Positions 1 through 8,769 of a stretch of DNA of 64,000 nt are shown piece by piece. Made by a program: the position numbers and the translations under genes. Positions within the stretch are counted from its first letter, which is position 1. The number at the start of each line of letters is the position of its first letter. Below the pieces are notes generated by a model, which did no database searches, was not told the origin of the DNA, and was given only the letters and a program-made list of their open reading frames with translations. This DNA is from Nocardioides okcheonensis (GTDB lineage: Bacteria > Actinomycetota > Actinomycetes > Propionibacteriales > Nocardioidaceae), in the NCBI RefSeq assembly GCF_020991065.1, contig NZ_CP087710.1, positions 3,782,001 to 3,846,000 on the forward strand. The letters are read 5' to 3'.

Positions 1-536
1 ATCGACTCCGACCAGCCGAGGATGACGGTGTGGTCGCGCTCCAGGACCAGGGAGCGCCCGCGCTGGAGCTCGGCGATCCGGGCGTCGATGCCGGCGGCGA
101 TGACGCCGATCAGCGCGCTGACGATGAACAGGCCGCCGACGGTGAGCACCAGCATGGTGAGGACGTAGCGCCACGGGCTGCCGGCGTCGCCGGCCACCGT
201 GCCCGGGTCGAGGGCGTGCAGGAGCGCGTTGAAGACCTCGTCGCCGAGGCTCCCGCCCGCGTCGCCGCGCAGGCCGAGGCCGATGGTCAGCAGCGCGAAG
301 ACGACGATGAGCACCAGGGTCAGGGCAGTGAGCCAGGCGATGAGGGCGGGCGTCCCCCGCGACATCGAGTTGTCGAAGAGGTAGCGCGCCCGGTCGCGCC
401 AGCTCGGCGCGGGGACCGCCCGTCGGCCGGTGGAGGCGGTGGCGCTGGTGGAGGCGCTGCTGGAGGAGGCGCGCTCACCCATCGCGCGGGTGGTGCGCGT
501 GCGGAGCTGGCGACCGGTCTGTCCCATGGCGCTCAT
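1..536 (-). CDS. CASTOR/POLLUX-type ion channel protein, N-terminal part (cut by window edge)
   Basis: The first 178 residues are visible and the reading frame runs off the left edge. A Ser/Thr-rich cytosolic start is followed by FDNSMSRGTPALIAWL, which leads into a first membrane helix (about 61-89). A second helix lies at about 123-150. The segment RGRSLVLERDHTVILGWS then opens the first Rossmann-like regulatory domain. This layout (two helices around a pore loop, then a TrkA-N-like NAD-binding region) is that of bacterial relatives of plant CASTOR/POLLUX channels, sometimes annotated as NAD-binding lipoproteins. ATG at 536 is chosen; ATG at 527 is possible. Ion selectivity cannot be told from this part. 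Confidence 0.7.
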   Translation of the reverse strand, partial: MSAMGQTGRQLRTRTTRAMGERASSSSASTSATASTGRRAVPAPSWRDRARYLFDNSMSRGTPALIAWLTALTLVLIVVFALLTIGLGLRGDAGGSLGDEVFNALLHALDPGTVAGDAGSPWRYVLTMLVLTVGGLFIVSALIGVIAAGIDARIAELQRGRSLVLERDHTVILGWSES

Positions 537-591
537 GGTGGGGCAGCGGCCCGTGCCGTGCAGGCCGTTCCGCGGAATGGGGCAGATCCGT

Positions 592-1773
592 CTAGCGCAG
601 CTCGTACGCCCCGAGGTCGGGTCGACCGCGGACGGGTCGGCGGGTCGAGCCGGCCGGGTGGACGTACTCCAGCCGCGGGCGCCAGCGGGCCGGCACGCGG
701 ACGCCCCGGTCGACGGCGGGGGAGGAGGCGACCAGGCGGTAGTCGCCCGACGCGGGGTCGACGAACGCGCCACGCCGGACGCGGCGGTTGGCCCGGGCGT
801 CCGCGCCCTCGCCCGCGGTCAGGTCACCGGGACCGACGAGCAGGTTGTTGCGCAGGACCGCCCGGCTGCCGATGGCCAGCGACAGGAAGGTGCCGCTGGA
901 GCGCCGGTTCACGAAGGTGTTGTGCACGACGACGATCCGGTGCGACGGGTTCGTCAACCCCTCGGCGCCGTAGGAGACGAGGGTGGAGTTCTCCGACCGC
1001 GGGCCCTGGACGACCACGTTGCCGGCCACGAGCGACCGGCCGCCGTTCGGCAGGTCGATGGAGTAGCTCGCGGTCGCGTCCGCGTCGTCGAAGAGGTTGC
1101 CGACGACGGTGGTGCGGGCGGCCCGCGACTTGAGCTCGTGGCCGACGTCCGCACCCCAGAACCAGCTGCCGGTGACGGTGAGCGAGCGCACGGCGCCGAC
1201 GTAGAGGTTGTGGGTGTAGCCGTCACCGCCCCCGTTGCGGAAGAAGCGCGAGCGGCGGATGACGATGTCGCTGGCCGGGTCGGCGCCGGTGAGGATGCCG
1301 TCCTGGTTGTCGTGGAACCAGCTGCGGGTGACGGTGAGGTCGGTGCCCTCCTGCCGGATCCCTGCGCCGTTCTGGTCCGGCACCTCCGCGCCGCTCATCT
1401 CGACGCGGTCGACCCGGGTGCGGTCGCCGGCGATCACCCAGATCGCCTTGCCCTGGGCGTCGTTGCCGTCGGCGCGCAGGTGGGCGCGTCCGCCGACCCC
1501 GCGCAGCGTGAGGTCGTCCTGGGTCCAGGTCGCGACGTCGCCGGAGTAGGTCCCGGCGTCGATCAGCACGGTGTCGCCGTCGCCGGCCACCGCGGCTGCG
1601 GCGCTCGGCGTGGCGAGGTCGCGGCCGGGTCCGACGTACCAGGTCCGCGGTGCCCGCTCGGCCGCCGCCGAGGGCACGGCCGCAGGGGCGGGGGAGGTGG
1701 CGAGCAGCCCCGACGTGAGGGCCAGGGCCAGGGCGGTGGTGGCGGAGGCCCGCTGTGCCCGCACCTCAGCCAC
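592..1773 (-). CDS. secreted right-handed parallel beta-helix protein
   Basis: 393 aa. Residues 1-32 form a signal peptide (Arg near the start, Ala/Leu-rich core, PAPAAVPSAAA before the cleavage region). The mature protein opens with TWYVGPGRDLATPSAAAAV, the usual start of a pectate-lyase-like or NosD-like beta-helix. It continues as repeated short strands rich in V/L and N with many asparagine turns (for example SWFHDNQDGI, RSRFFRNGGG). Such proteins are exported polysaccharide lyases or epimerases or structural wall proteins. No catalytic set can be assigned, so the substrate is unknown. Its start overlaps the 3' end of the upstream phosphosugar mutase by 8 nt, so the two are probably co-transcribed. 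Confidence 0.72.
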   Translation of the reverse strand: MAEVRAQRASATTALALALTSGLLATSPAPAAVPSAAAERAPRTWYVGPGRDLATPSAAAAVAGDGDTVLIDAGTYSGDVATWTQDDLTLRGVGGRAHLRADGNDAQGKAIWVIAGDRTRVDRVEMSGAEVPDQNGAGIRQEGTDLTVTRSWFHDNQDGILTGADPASDIVIRRSRFFRNGGGDGYTHNLYVGAVRSLTVTGSWFWGADVGHELKSRAARTTVVGNLFDDADATASYSIDLPNGGRSLVAGNVVVQGPRSENSTLVSYGAEGLTNPSHRIVVVHNTFVNRRSSGTFLSLAIGSRAVLRNNLLVGPGDLTAGEGADARANRRVRRGAFVDPASGDYRLVASSPAVDRGVRVPARWRPRLEYVHPAGSTRRPVRGRPDLGAYELR

Positions 1774-3430
1774 CGAGGGGCTGCCCGAACGCGACGCCGC
1801 GCAGGTCGGCCTTGATCGCGTCGAGGCGTCCCGCGGCCGAGATGCGTGCCGCGTCGACGCCGTCGTCGGCGCCGGCCTCGACCGGGACGACCACCTCGAG
1901 GTAGCACTTGACCTTGGGCTCGGTGCCGCTCGGACGGACGATGACCCGGGCGCCCTCGGCGAGCGAATACCGCAGGCCGTCGGTGGGCGGCAGCAGGTCG
2001 GTGCCCTGGGACAGGTCCTCGGCCCGCTCGACCGCCAGCCCGCCGAGCTCCTGCGGCGGCGCGGACCGGAGCCGGTCCATCGTGGCCGGGATGTCGGCGA
2101 GGTCCTCGAAGCGCACCGACAGCTGGTCGGTGGCGTGCAGGCCGTGCTCGCGGGCGATGTCGTCGAGCAGGTCGACGAGGGTCCGGCCGTCGGCCTTGGC
2201 CTGCGCGGCGAGCTCGCAGACCAGCAGCAGCGCGGACACGCCGTCCTTGTCCTTCACGTGCTCGGGGTCGCAGCAGTAGCCGAGCGCCTCCTCGTAGCCG
2301 AAGGCGAGGCCCTCGACGCGGCCGATCCACTTGAAGCCGGTGAGGGTCTCCTCGTGCGGCTGCCCGGCGGCTGCGGCCATCTTGCCCAGCAGGCTCGAGG
2401 ACACGATCGAGTTGGCGAAGGTGCCGGTGCGGCCCCGGGCGATCAGGTGGTGGGCCAGCAGCGCGCCGACCTCGTCGCCGCGCAGCATCCGCCAGCCGTG
2501 GGCGTCGGGCACCGCGACCGCGCAGCGGTCGGCGTCGGGGTCGTTGGCCACGACGAGGTCGGCCCGCTTCGCGGCGGCCAGCGCGAGGGCGAGGTCCATC
2601 GCCCCCGGCTCCTCGGGGTTGGGGAAGGAGACGGTCGAGAACTCCGGGTCCGGGTGCTCCTGCTCCTCGACCACGTGGGGCGCGTCGAAGCCGGCGGTCT
2701 CCAGCACCTGGGCGACGGTGGTGCCGCCCACGCCGTGCAGGGGGGTGTAGACCACGGACAGGTCGCGGGGGCCGTCCTCGGCCAGGCCTGCGACGGTGTC
2801 GAGGTAGCGGTCGACGATCTCCTCGGACACCAGCGTGCCGCCGTTGCCGCGCGGCAGGTCCGCGAGGGCGCCCACGGCGGCGATCCGCTCGGCGATGCCG
2901 CTGTCGGCGGGCGGCACGATCTGGCTGCCGTCGCCGAGGTAGACCTTGTAGCCGTTGTCCTGCGGCGGGTTGTGGCTGGCGGTGACCATCACGCCGGCGG
3001 CGCAGCCGAGCTCGCGGATGGCGAAGGCCAGCAGCGGGGTGGGCAGCGTCCGGGGCATGACGAGCGCCTTGAAGCCGGCGCCGGTCATGATCTCGGCGGT
3101 GTCGCGCGCGAAGACGTCGGAGTTGTGCCGGGCGTCGAAGCCGATGACGACCGAGCCGCCGGCGTGGCCGGTGTCGCGGAGGTAGGCCGCGAGGCCCGCG
3201 GCGGCGCGGGTGACCACCACGCGGTTCATCCGGTTCGGGCCGGCACCGAGCGCGCCGCGCAGGCCGGCCGTGCCGAACTCGAGGGTGCCGGCGAACCGGT
3301 CGGCGAGGTCGGTGTCCTCGCCGCGCTCGGCGGCGGCGACGACGGCCTCGAGCTCGGCTCGGGTCTGGTCGTCGGGGTCCTCGGCGGCCCATGCGCGGGC
3401 GTGCTCGATCAGCTCGGTCGGTGCGGTCAT
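1766..3430 (-). CDS. phospho-sugar mutase (phosphoglucomutase/phosphomannomutase family)
   Basis: 554 aa, full length for the long alpha-D-phosphohexomutase type. FGTAGLRG occurs at 52-59. The catalytic phosphoserine loop TASHNPP is at 150-156 (Ser152). The metal loop DPDADR lies near residue 300 and the phosphate-binding RPSGTEPKVKCY near the C-terminus. It should interconvert hexose 1- and 6-phosphates in the cytosol, feeding sugar nucleotide or glycogen synthesis. Glucose versus mannose (or pentose) specificity is not settled by these motifs. TACGGT lies 6 nt before the ATG, suggesting a leaderless transcript. It heads a two-gene unit with the beta-helix protein. Confidence 0.9.
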   Translation of the reverse strand: MTAPTELIEHARAWAAEDPDDQTRAELEAVVAAAERGEDTDLADRFAGTLEFGTAGLRGALGAGPNRMNRVVVTRAAAGLAAYLRDTGHAGGSVVIGFDARHNSDVFARDTAEIMTGAGFKALVMPRTLPTPLLAFAIRELGCAAGVMVTASHNPPQDNGYKVYLGDGSQIVPPADSGIAERIAAVGALADLPRGNGGTLVSEEIVDRYLDTVAGLAEDGPRDLSVVYTPLHGVGGTTVAQVLETAGFDAPHVVEEQEHPDPEFSTVSFPNPEEPGAMDLALALAAAKRADLVVANDPDADRCAVAVPDAHGWRMLRGDEVGALLAHHLIARGRTGTFANSIVSSSLLGKMAAAAGQPHEETLTGFKWIGRVEGLAFGYEEALGYCCDPEHVKDKDGVSALLLVCELAAQAKADGRTLVDLLDDIAREHGLHATDQLSVRFEDLADIPATMDRLRSAPPQELGGLAVERAEDLSQGTDLLPPTDGLRYSLAEGARVIVRPSGTEPKVKCYLEVVVPVEAGADDGVDAARISAAGRLDAIKADLRGVAFGQPLGG

Positions 3431-3480
3431 GGCGGCACCGTATCCCCACCGCTGTCGGTCGGTGCTGCCACGCTGTCACG

Positions 3481-3852
3481 ATGATCGATCACCTGGGCAT
3501 CAACTGCACCGACCTCGCCCGCGCGGCGACGTTCTACGACCGGGTCCTGGGCGTGCTCGGCCACCGGCGCGTGATGGACGTCGAGGTCGCCATCGGCTAC
3601 GGCACCGAGGGCCCCGACTTCTGGATCAGCACCTTCGACGGAGTCGGCCCGAACCGCGAGGTCCACGTCGCCTTCACCGCCCCCGACGCCGCGACGGTGC
3701 GGGCCTTCCACGCCGAGGCGGTCGCCGCCGGGGCGGAGTCGCTGCACGAGCCGCGCCTGTGGCCGGAGTACCACCCCGGTTACTACGGGGCGTTCGTCCG
3801 CGACACCGAGGGCAACAACGTCGAGGCCGTCTGCCACTCCGGCGACTCCTGA
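3481..3852 (+). CDS. VOC (glyoxalase/dioxygenase superfamily) protein
   Basis: 123 aa, a single VOC domain. It opens with MIDHLGINCTDLARAATFYDRVLGVLG and ends with GAFVRDTEGNNVEAVCH. These are the two half-modules with the expected metal-ligand His near the start and Glu near the end. The family includes glyoxalases, extradiol dioxygenases and resistance proteins, and the substrate here is unknown. Of the in-frame starts, ATG 3481 begins exactly at the domain. The last 70 nt overlap the 3' end of the convergent ANTAR gene, an unusually long convergent overlap. Confidence 0.82.
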   Translation: MIDHLGINCTDLARAATFYDRVLGVLGHRRVMDVEVAIGYGTEGPDFWISTFDGVGPNREVHVAFTAPDAATVRAFHAEAVAAGAESLHEPRLWPEYHPGYYGAFVRDTEGNNVEAVCHSGDS

Positions 3853-4097
3853 CCGCCCGGCAGGCGGGTGGGCAGCTCGCGGGTGCGGACGATGTCCGCG
3901 GCGACCAGCGCCAGCTTGCGGTTGAGCTCGTTCGACGCCCGCCTGAGGTAGTCCATGGCCTGGCGGGGATCGATGTCGAGCCGCTCCATCAGGACGCCCT
4001 GGGCCTGGCCGATGACCAGCCGGCTCTCCAGCGCGGCGCGCAGCTGCTCGATCTCCGTCTGCGCTGCACCCTGCGCGTCACTGGCGGGCGCGGTCAT
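3783..4097 (-). CDS. ANTAR-domain RNA-binding regulator
   Basis: 104 aa. Residues about 15-70 (IEQLRAALESRLVIGQAQGVLMER, then IDPRQAMDYLRRASNELNRKL) are a classic ANTAR three-helix RNA-binding domain, which acts as a transcription antiterminator in known examples. No receiver or GAF sensor domain precedes it, so regulation must come from a partner or from expression level. The ATG overlaps the stop of the upstream sigma-like gene (ATGA, 4094-4097), implying translational coupling. The C-terminal about 23 residues are encoded opposite the VOC gene and may be non-conserved. Confidence 0.8.
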   Translation of the reverse strand: MTAPASDAQGAAQTEIEQLRAALESRLVIGQAQGVLMERLDIDPRQAMDYLRRASNELNRKLALVAADIVRTRELPTRLPGGQESPEWQTASTLLPSVSRTNAP

Positions 4098-4609
4098 CGG
4101 GGACCGGCCGGTGCCAGCGTCCTCAGCGCCCCCGTGATCAGGGCAGCCGCCGGTTCCCCCGACCCCATCTCCGCCTCGATGCGCCGGTGGTCGAGTCCGT
4201 CGAACCACGCGAGGTGCACGGCGCGGGCCTGCGGGCGGGTGAGGCCGGACGCACGCAGGAACGGGTCGTGCACCTGGCTCATGACGGGCGCGCCGGGGGA
4301 GCGGTGGGCGAGCCGGCTCGCCGGCACGGCGAGCCGGCGCGCGGTGCCGAGGACCCAGGCCGCGGCGCCCGAGCTGGCGGGGTCGTAGGTCGCCGCACGG
4401 CGCCACACCTCGAGGAAGGCGTCGCAGGAGATCCGCTCCGCCTCGCCGGGGTCGCGCACCAGGCACGAGACCAGGCCGAACACGCGAGGGGCGAGCCGGT
4501 CGTAGAGATCGGTGAAGGCCGAGCGGTCCCCCCGGCCCGACCTGACGAGCAGCTCGTCGAGGGACGGGGGCCGCCCGTCACCGACGTGGGGTGTAGCTCC
4601 AACGGCCAC
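4094..4609 (-). CDS. ECF-type sigma-70-like protein with a degenerate region 4
   Basis: 171 aa, GTG start. Residues about 17-90 resemble sigma region 2 of SigK-like ECF factors (SGRGDRSAFTDLYDRLAPRV, then FLEVWRRAATYDP). The C-terminal part contains LTRPQARAVHLAWFDGLDHRRIEAEMG, which aligns with region 4. It lacks the usual extended helix-turn-helix, and the region 2-4 linker is short. It may be an authentic but divergent sigma factor or a sigma-derived regulator. No anti-sigma gene is adjacent; instead it overlaps an ANTAR gene by 4 nt. It is divergent from the OhrR-like gene, with a strong palindrome between them. Confidence 0.7.
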   Translation of the reverse strand: MAVGATPHVGDGRPPSLDELLVRSGRGDRSAFTDLYDRLAPRVFGLVSCLVRDPGEAERISCDAFLEVWRRAATYDPASSGAAAWVLGTARRLAVPASRLAHRSPGAPVMSQVHDPFLRASGLTRPQARAVHLAWFDGLDHRRIEAEMGSGEPAAALITGALRTLAPAGPR

Positions 4610-4641
4610 AGGTGCCCTCCCAGACTTCCTGCTGCGGCATC

Positions 4642-4676
4642 ATGCCTTGTGCACAAACCACTGGTGCACAAGGTAT
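4642..4676. promoter_or_regulatory. inverted repeat, probable operator of the MarR/OhrR-like regulator
   Basis: Two arms, CCTTGTGCAC (4645-4654) and GTGCACAAGG (4664-4673), are exact reverse complements separated by 9 nt. Symmetry extends outward to 13 bp per arm with one mismatch. The left arm itself contains the palindrome TTGTGCACAA. The repeat lies in the gap between the divergent sigma-like gene and the MarR gene and covers the likely -35 region of the latter. Autoregulation by the adjacent MarR protein is inferred. Confidence 0.75.
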
Positions 4677-4699
4677 ACGGCGTAGGGCAGACTGTGCGC

Positions 4700-5143
4700 A
4701 TGAGGACGACCAAGGCGCCGCCGCTGGATGACCAGCTCTGCTTCGACCTCTACGCCGCGTCCCGCGCGGTGACGGCTGCCTATCGCCCCGTCCTCGACCA
4801 GCTCGGGATCACCTACCCGCAGTACCTGGTCCTGATCGTGCTCTGGGAGCACCAGAGCCGCACGGTGCGCGACCTGGCCGCGCGACTCCGGCTGGACCAC
4901 GGGACCCTCACGCCGCTGCTCAAGCGGATGGAGGCGGCGGGCCTGGTCGAGCGTCGCCGGGACCACACCGACGAGCGCCTGGTCGTCGTGTCGCTGGCGG
5001 GCAAGGGGGAGGCGCTGCGCCGCCACGCCAAGGCGATCCACTGCGACATGGTCGACCAGCTCGGCCTCGCCCCGGCGGAGTTCGAGGAGCTGCAGGACAC
5101 CCTGCGCACCCTGACCGCCCGGGTCTCGTCCCCGACGTCGTGA
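4700..5143 (+). CDS. MarR-family regulator, OhrR-like (organic peroxide sensor)
   Basis: 147 aa. Winged-helix MarR fold: LGITYPQYLVLIVLWE, recognition region LDHGTLTPLLKRMEAAGLV, and wing RDHTDERLVVVSL. The N-terminal LCFDLYAASRAV carries Cys14 at the position of the peroxide-reactive cysteine of OhrR proteins, supporting an organic-hydroperoxide sensor. There is no adjacent ohr gene; its 3' neighbour is a MOSC protein that starts inside its stop (GTGA). A thiol peroxidase lies close by. A probable -10 (CAGACT) ends 6 nt before ATG 4700, and the operator is just upstream. Confidence 0.82.
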   Translation: MRTTKAPPLDDQLCFDLYAASRAVTAAYRPVLDQLGITYPQYLVLIVLWEHQSRTVRDLAARLRLDHGTLTPLLKRMEAAGLVERRRDHTDERLVVVSLAGKGEALRRHAKAIHCDMVDQLGLAPAEFEELQDTLRTLTARVSSPTS

Positions 5144-5784
5144 GCGCCACCGTCCTGTCGGTCAACGCCGGGGCGCTGGCCCCGGTCGCCGGCCTGCGCC
5201 GACCCAGCGGCATCCGCAAGCACCCCGTCGACCGGATCACCGTGCGCGACCCCGGGCCGAAGCACGGCGGCCTCGGCAGCGGGGTCGTCGGGGACGAGAT
5301 CGGCAGCCGCAAGCACCACGGCGGCGAGACGCAGGCGGTCTACGCCGTCGCCCGCGAGGAGCTCGACTGGTGGGGCCGTGCGACCGGCCGGGACCTCGCC
5401 GACGGGATGTTCGGCGAGAACCTGACGACCAGCGGCCACGAGGTCGACGACGCCGAGATCGGCGAGCGGTGGCGCGTCGGGGCCGTGCTGCTCGAGGTGT
5501 GCGGCCCGCGCATCCCGTGCGCGACCTTCGCCGCCCACATGGCCGAGCCGCGGTGGGTGCGGCGCTTCACCGAGCGTGGCCGCACCGGCGCCTACCTCGC
5601 CGTCCGCGAGGCGGGGGTCGTCGAGCGCGACGACCCGATCGAGGTCGTGCACCGACCCGGCCACGGGCTCACGGTGCCGATGTTCTTCCGGGCCAGCATG
5701 GGCGACCGCGACCTGGCGCGGGTGCTGCTGGAGGCCGGCGTGCTGCCGCAGGTCGAGCACGACTGGCTCGCCTCGCGGGTGTGA
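5140..5784 (+). CDS. MOSC-domain protein (YiiM-like)
   Basis: 214 aa, GTG start overlapping the MarR stop by 4 nt. MOSC features include GDEIGSRKHHGGETQAVYAVARE, FGENLTTSG, IGERWRVGAVLLEVCGPRIPC with the conserved metal/sulfur-binding Cys, and a C-terminal YiiM-type extension. MOSC domains carry sulfur for molybdenum-cofactor enzymes and act in detoxification (YiiM, N-hydroxylated base reduction). Its coupling to a thiol-based redox sensor suggests redox or sulfur-related induction, which is inference. Confidence 0.85.
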   Translation: MSATVLSVNAGALAPVAGLRRPSGIRKHPVDRITVRDPGPKHGGLGSGVVGDEIGSRKHHGGETQAVYAVAREELDWWGRATGRDLADGMFGENLTTSGHEVDDAEIGERWRVGAVLLEVCGPRIPCATFAAHMAEPRWVRRFTERGRTGAYLAVREAGVVERDDPIEVVHRPGHGLTVPMFFRASMGDRDLARVLLEAGVLPQVEHDWLASRV

Positions 5785-5791
5785 GGCCCGC

Positions 5792-5809
5792 CCCCGGCCG
5801 GAGCCGGGG
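5792..5809. terminator. GC-rich hairpin between convergent genes
   Basis: CCCCGGC and GCCGGGG pair around a 4-nt loop, 8 nt after the MOSC stop and 16 nt from the stop of the convergent thiol peroxidase gene. No U-tract follows, as is common in high-GC actinobacteria. A bidirectional terminator role is inferred from position. Confidence 0.5.
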
Positions 5810-5824
5810 ACGGACCGCCGTGGA

Positions 5825-6322
5825 TCAGGACAGCGCGGCGACCGCGGCGTCGTAGTCGGGCTCGTGCCCGATCGCGTCGGTGAGCTGCGCGTGCAGCACC
5901 GTGCCGTCGGTGTCGAGGACGACGACCGCGCGGGCGAAGAGCTGGTCCCAGCCGCCGCCGTCGATGGCGACGCCGTAGTCCTGGCCGAACGAGGAGCGGA
6001 ACGCCGAGCCGACGAGGACGTCCTCGATGCCCTCGGCGCCGCAGAAGCGGGCCTGGGCGAAGGGCAGGTCTCGCGAGACGCAGACGACGGCCGTGTTGTC
6101 GAGGCCGGCGGCGAGCTCGTTGAACTTCTTCACGCTCGCCTGGCACACGCCGGTGTCGATGCTCGGGAAGATGTTGAGCACGACGCGCTTGCCGGCCACC
6201 GAGGAGTCGGTGAGCGGCTGGAACTTCGCGTCGACCAGCTCGAAGCCCGGCGCCTTGGCGCCGACCGCGGGCAGCTCGCCGACGGTGCTGACGGTGGTGT
6301 CACCCAGTTGTGTGGTTGCCAT
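5825..6322 (-). CDS. tpx: thiol peroxidase (Tpx, atypical 2-Cys peroxiredoxin)
   Basis: 165 aa, full length. The peroxidatic cysteine is Cys60 in PSIDTGVC and the resolving cysteine is Cys94 in RFCGAEG. The spacing equals that of Tpx enzymes. It reduces hydroperoxides in the cytosol with thioredoxin as electron donor. It is the convergent neighbour of the OhrR-like/MOSC pair and divergent from the DUF2252 gene; only 56 nt separate the two starts, each with a leaderless-type -10. Confidence 0.93.
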   Translation of the reverse strand: MATTQLGDTTVSTVGELPAVGAKAPGFELVDAKFQPLTDSSVAGKRVVLNIFPSIDTGVCQASVKKFNELAAGLDNTAVVCVSRDLPFAQARFCGAEGIEDVLVGSAFRSSFGQDYGVAIDGGGWDQLFARAVVVLDTDGTVLHAQLTDAIGHEPDYDAAVAALS

Positions 6323-6378
6323 GGGCCCATCCTGCCGCAGCAGTGCACGGCTCTTGCGCGCCGCCCTACAGTGCGGAC

Positions 6379-7698
6379 GTGACCCGTGACGAGAAGCAGG
6401 ACCGCACCGCCGTCATCGTCGAGGTGCTCCGCGACGCCTTCGCCCCGCTCATGCGGGCCGACCCCGCGGCGTTCCGCGCGAAGTACCGCAAGATGGCGCG
6501 CGACCCGCACGCCTTCTACCGCGGCACCGCCTGCCTGTTCTACAACGACGTCACCGCCGAGCCCGACGACTGGTCGCGCCACGGCGCGGAGCGGATCTGG
6601 ATCCACGGCGACCTGCACGTGGAGAACTTCGGGACCTACCTCAACTCCGACGGCCGGCTCGTCTTCGACATCAACGACTTCGACGAGGCCTACCTCGGGC
6701 GCTTCACCTGGGACCTCCAGCGCTTCGCGGCGAGCCTGGCGCTGCTGGCGTGGCAGAAGGCGCTGCCGGAGGACGCGATCCGCAAGCTGATCGCCCACTA
6801 CGCCCGCTCCTACCTCGCCCAGGTCAACCACTACGTCGAGTCCGACACCGACGACGACTTCGAGATCACCCTCGGCACCGCCCACGGGCCGGTGCTCATC
6901 GCGCTCGAGGAGGCCCGGGCGATGCGCCGGGCCGAGCTGCTCGACGGCATGACGGTGATGACGAAGGGCGTCCGGCGCTTCGCCGAGGACGCCTCGGTGC
7001 GCCGGCTCGGCCGCGAGGAGCGCAGCAAGGTCGTGGCCGCGTTCAAGGCCTACCTGGAGACGATCCCGCAGTCCAAGCGCTTCGACCGGGCGCTCTTCTA
7101 CGAGCTGCGCGACGTCGTCGGCAAGTCCGGCTTCGGCATCGGCAGCGCGGGGCTGCCGGCCTACAACGTGCTCGTCGAGGGCTACAGCCAGGCCCTCGAC
7201 AACGACGTGGTGCTGAGCATGAAGCAGGCCAACGTCCCCGCGGTGAGCCGGTTCGTCGACACCGGGGAGGTGGAGTCGTACTTCGGCCACGAGGGCCACC
7301 GCACGGTCGTGAGCCAGCGGGCCCTCCAGGTCCACACCGACCCGCTGCTCGGGCACACCAGCATCGACGGGGTCGGCTTCGTCGTCGCGGAGGTCTCGCC
7401 CTACGAGGTCGACCTCGACTGGGACGAGATCAACGAGCCCGCCGACATGCGCGCCGTCGTCGAGCTGCTCGGACGCGCGACCGCGAAGATCCACTGCGCC
7501 TCCGACGAGGACAGCCAGCAGGACCTGGTCGACTTCCAGGTCGAGGAGGCGATCGCGAAGTCGCTCGAGGGTCGCCGCAAGGACTACGTCAGCTGGCTGT
7601 GCGACTGGGGCATCGCCTACGCCGAGCGGGTCCGCGAGGACCACGCGCTGTTCGTCGACGCCTTCCGCGAGGGCCGGGTCGGGATCGCCGCGACCTGA
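6379..7698 (+). CDS. DUF2252 family protein (kinase-like fold)
   Basis: 439 aa from GTG 6379. The DUF2252 signature is present: HGDLHVENFG (76-85) followed by VFDINDFDEA (96-105). These resemble the catalytic loop and metal-binding Asp of aminoglycoside phosphotransferase-like kinases. The family is widespread in actinobacteria and has no firm biochemical role. TACAGT ends 6 nt before the GTG, which fixes this start as a leaderless transcript. The gene is monocistronic and convergent with the aldo/keto reductase. Confidence 0.85.
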   Translation: MTRDEKQDRTAVIVEVLRDAFAPLMRADPAAFRAKYRKMARDPHAFYRGTACLFYNDVTAEPDDWSRHGAERIWIHGDLHVENFGTYLNSDGRLVFDINDFDEAYLGRFTWDLQRFAASLALLAWQKALPEDAIRKLIAHYARSYLAQVNHYVESDTDDDFEITLGTAHGPVLIALEEARAMRRAELLDGMTVMTKGVRRFAEDASVRRLGREERSKVVAAFKAYLETIPQSKRFDRALFYELRDVVGKSGFGIGSAGLPAYNVLVEGYSQALDNDVVLSMKQANVPAVSRFVDTGEVESYFGHEGHRTVVSQRALQVHTDPLLGHTSIDGVGFVVAEVSPYEVDLDWDEINEPADMRAVVELLGRATAKIHCASDEDSQQDLVDFQVEEAIAKSLEGRRKDYVSWLCDWGIAYAERVREDHALFVDAFREGRVGIAAT

Positions 7699-7719
7699 CC
7701 CCCGCGGGGCGGTCCCTCG

Positions 7720-7724
<5 letters not shown>
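7694..7724. terminator. convergent hairpin containing both stop codons
   Basis: CCTGAC (7694-7699) and GTCAGG (7719-7724) pair around an inner CCCCGCGGGG palindrome. The stop codons of the DUF2252 gene and of the aldo/keto reductase lie in or at the edge of the two arms. A bidirectional terminator is inferred. Confidence 0.45.
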
Positions 7725-8712
<988 letters not shown>

Positions 8713-8727
8713 GTCCTCCACCCAACG

Positions 8728-8750
8728 CCTTCGAGCGCGCTCCAAGTCAA
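8728..8750 (-). promoter_or_regulatory. MerR-type promoter/operator of the aldo/keto reductase
   Basis: On the minus strand TTGACT (8750-8745) is followed after exactly 19 bp by TTGGGT. The spacer contains the imperfect palindrome CTTGGAGCGCGCTCGAAGG. An over-long 19-bp spacer around a palindrome is the signature of MerR-activated promoters. The same motif precedes the merR gene itself at 9159-9181. Confidence 0.75.
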
Positions 8751-8769
8751 CCCCCGTCGGCGGCGTGCG

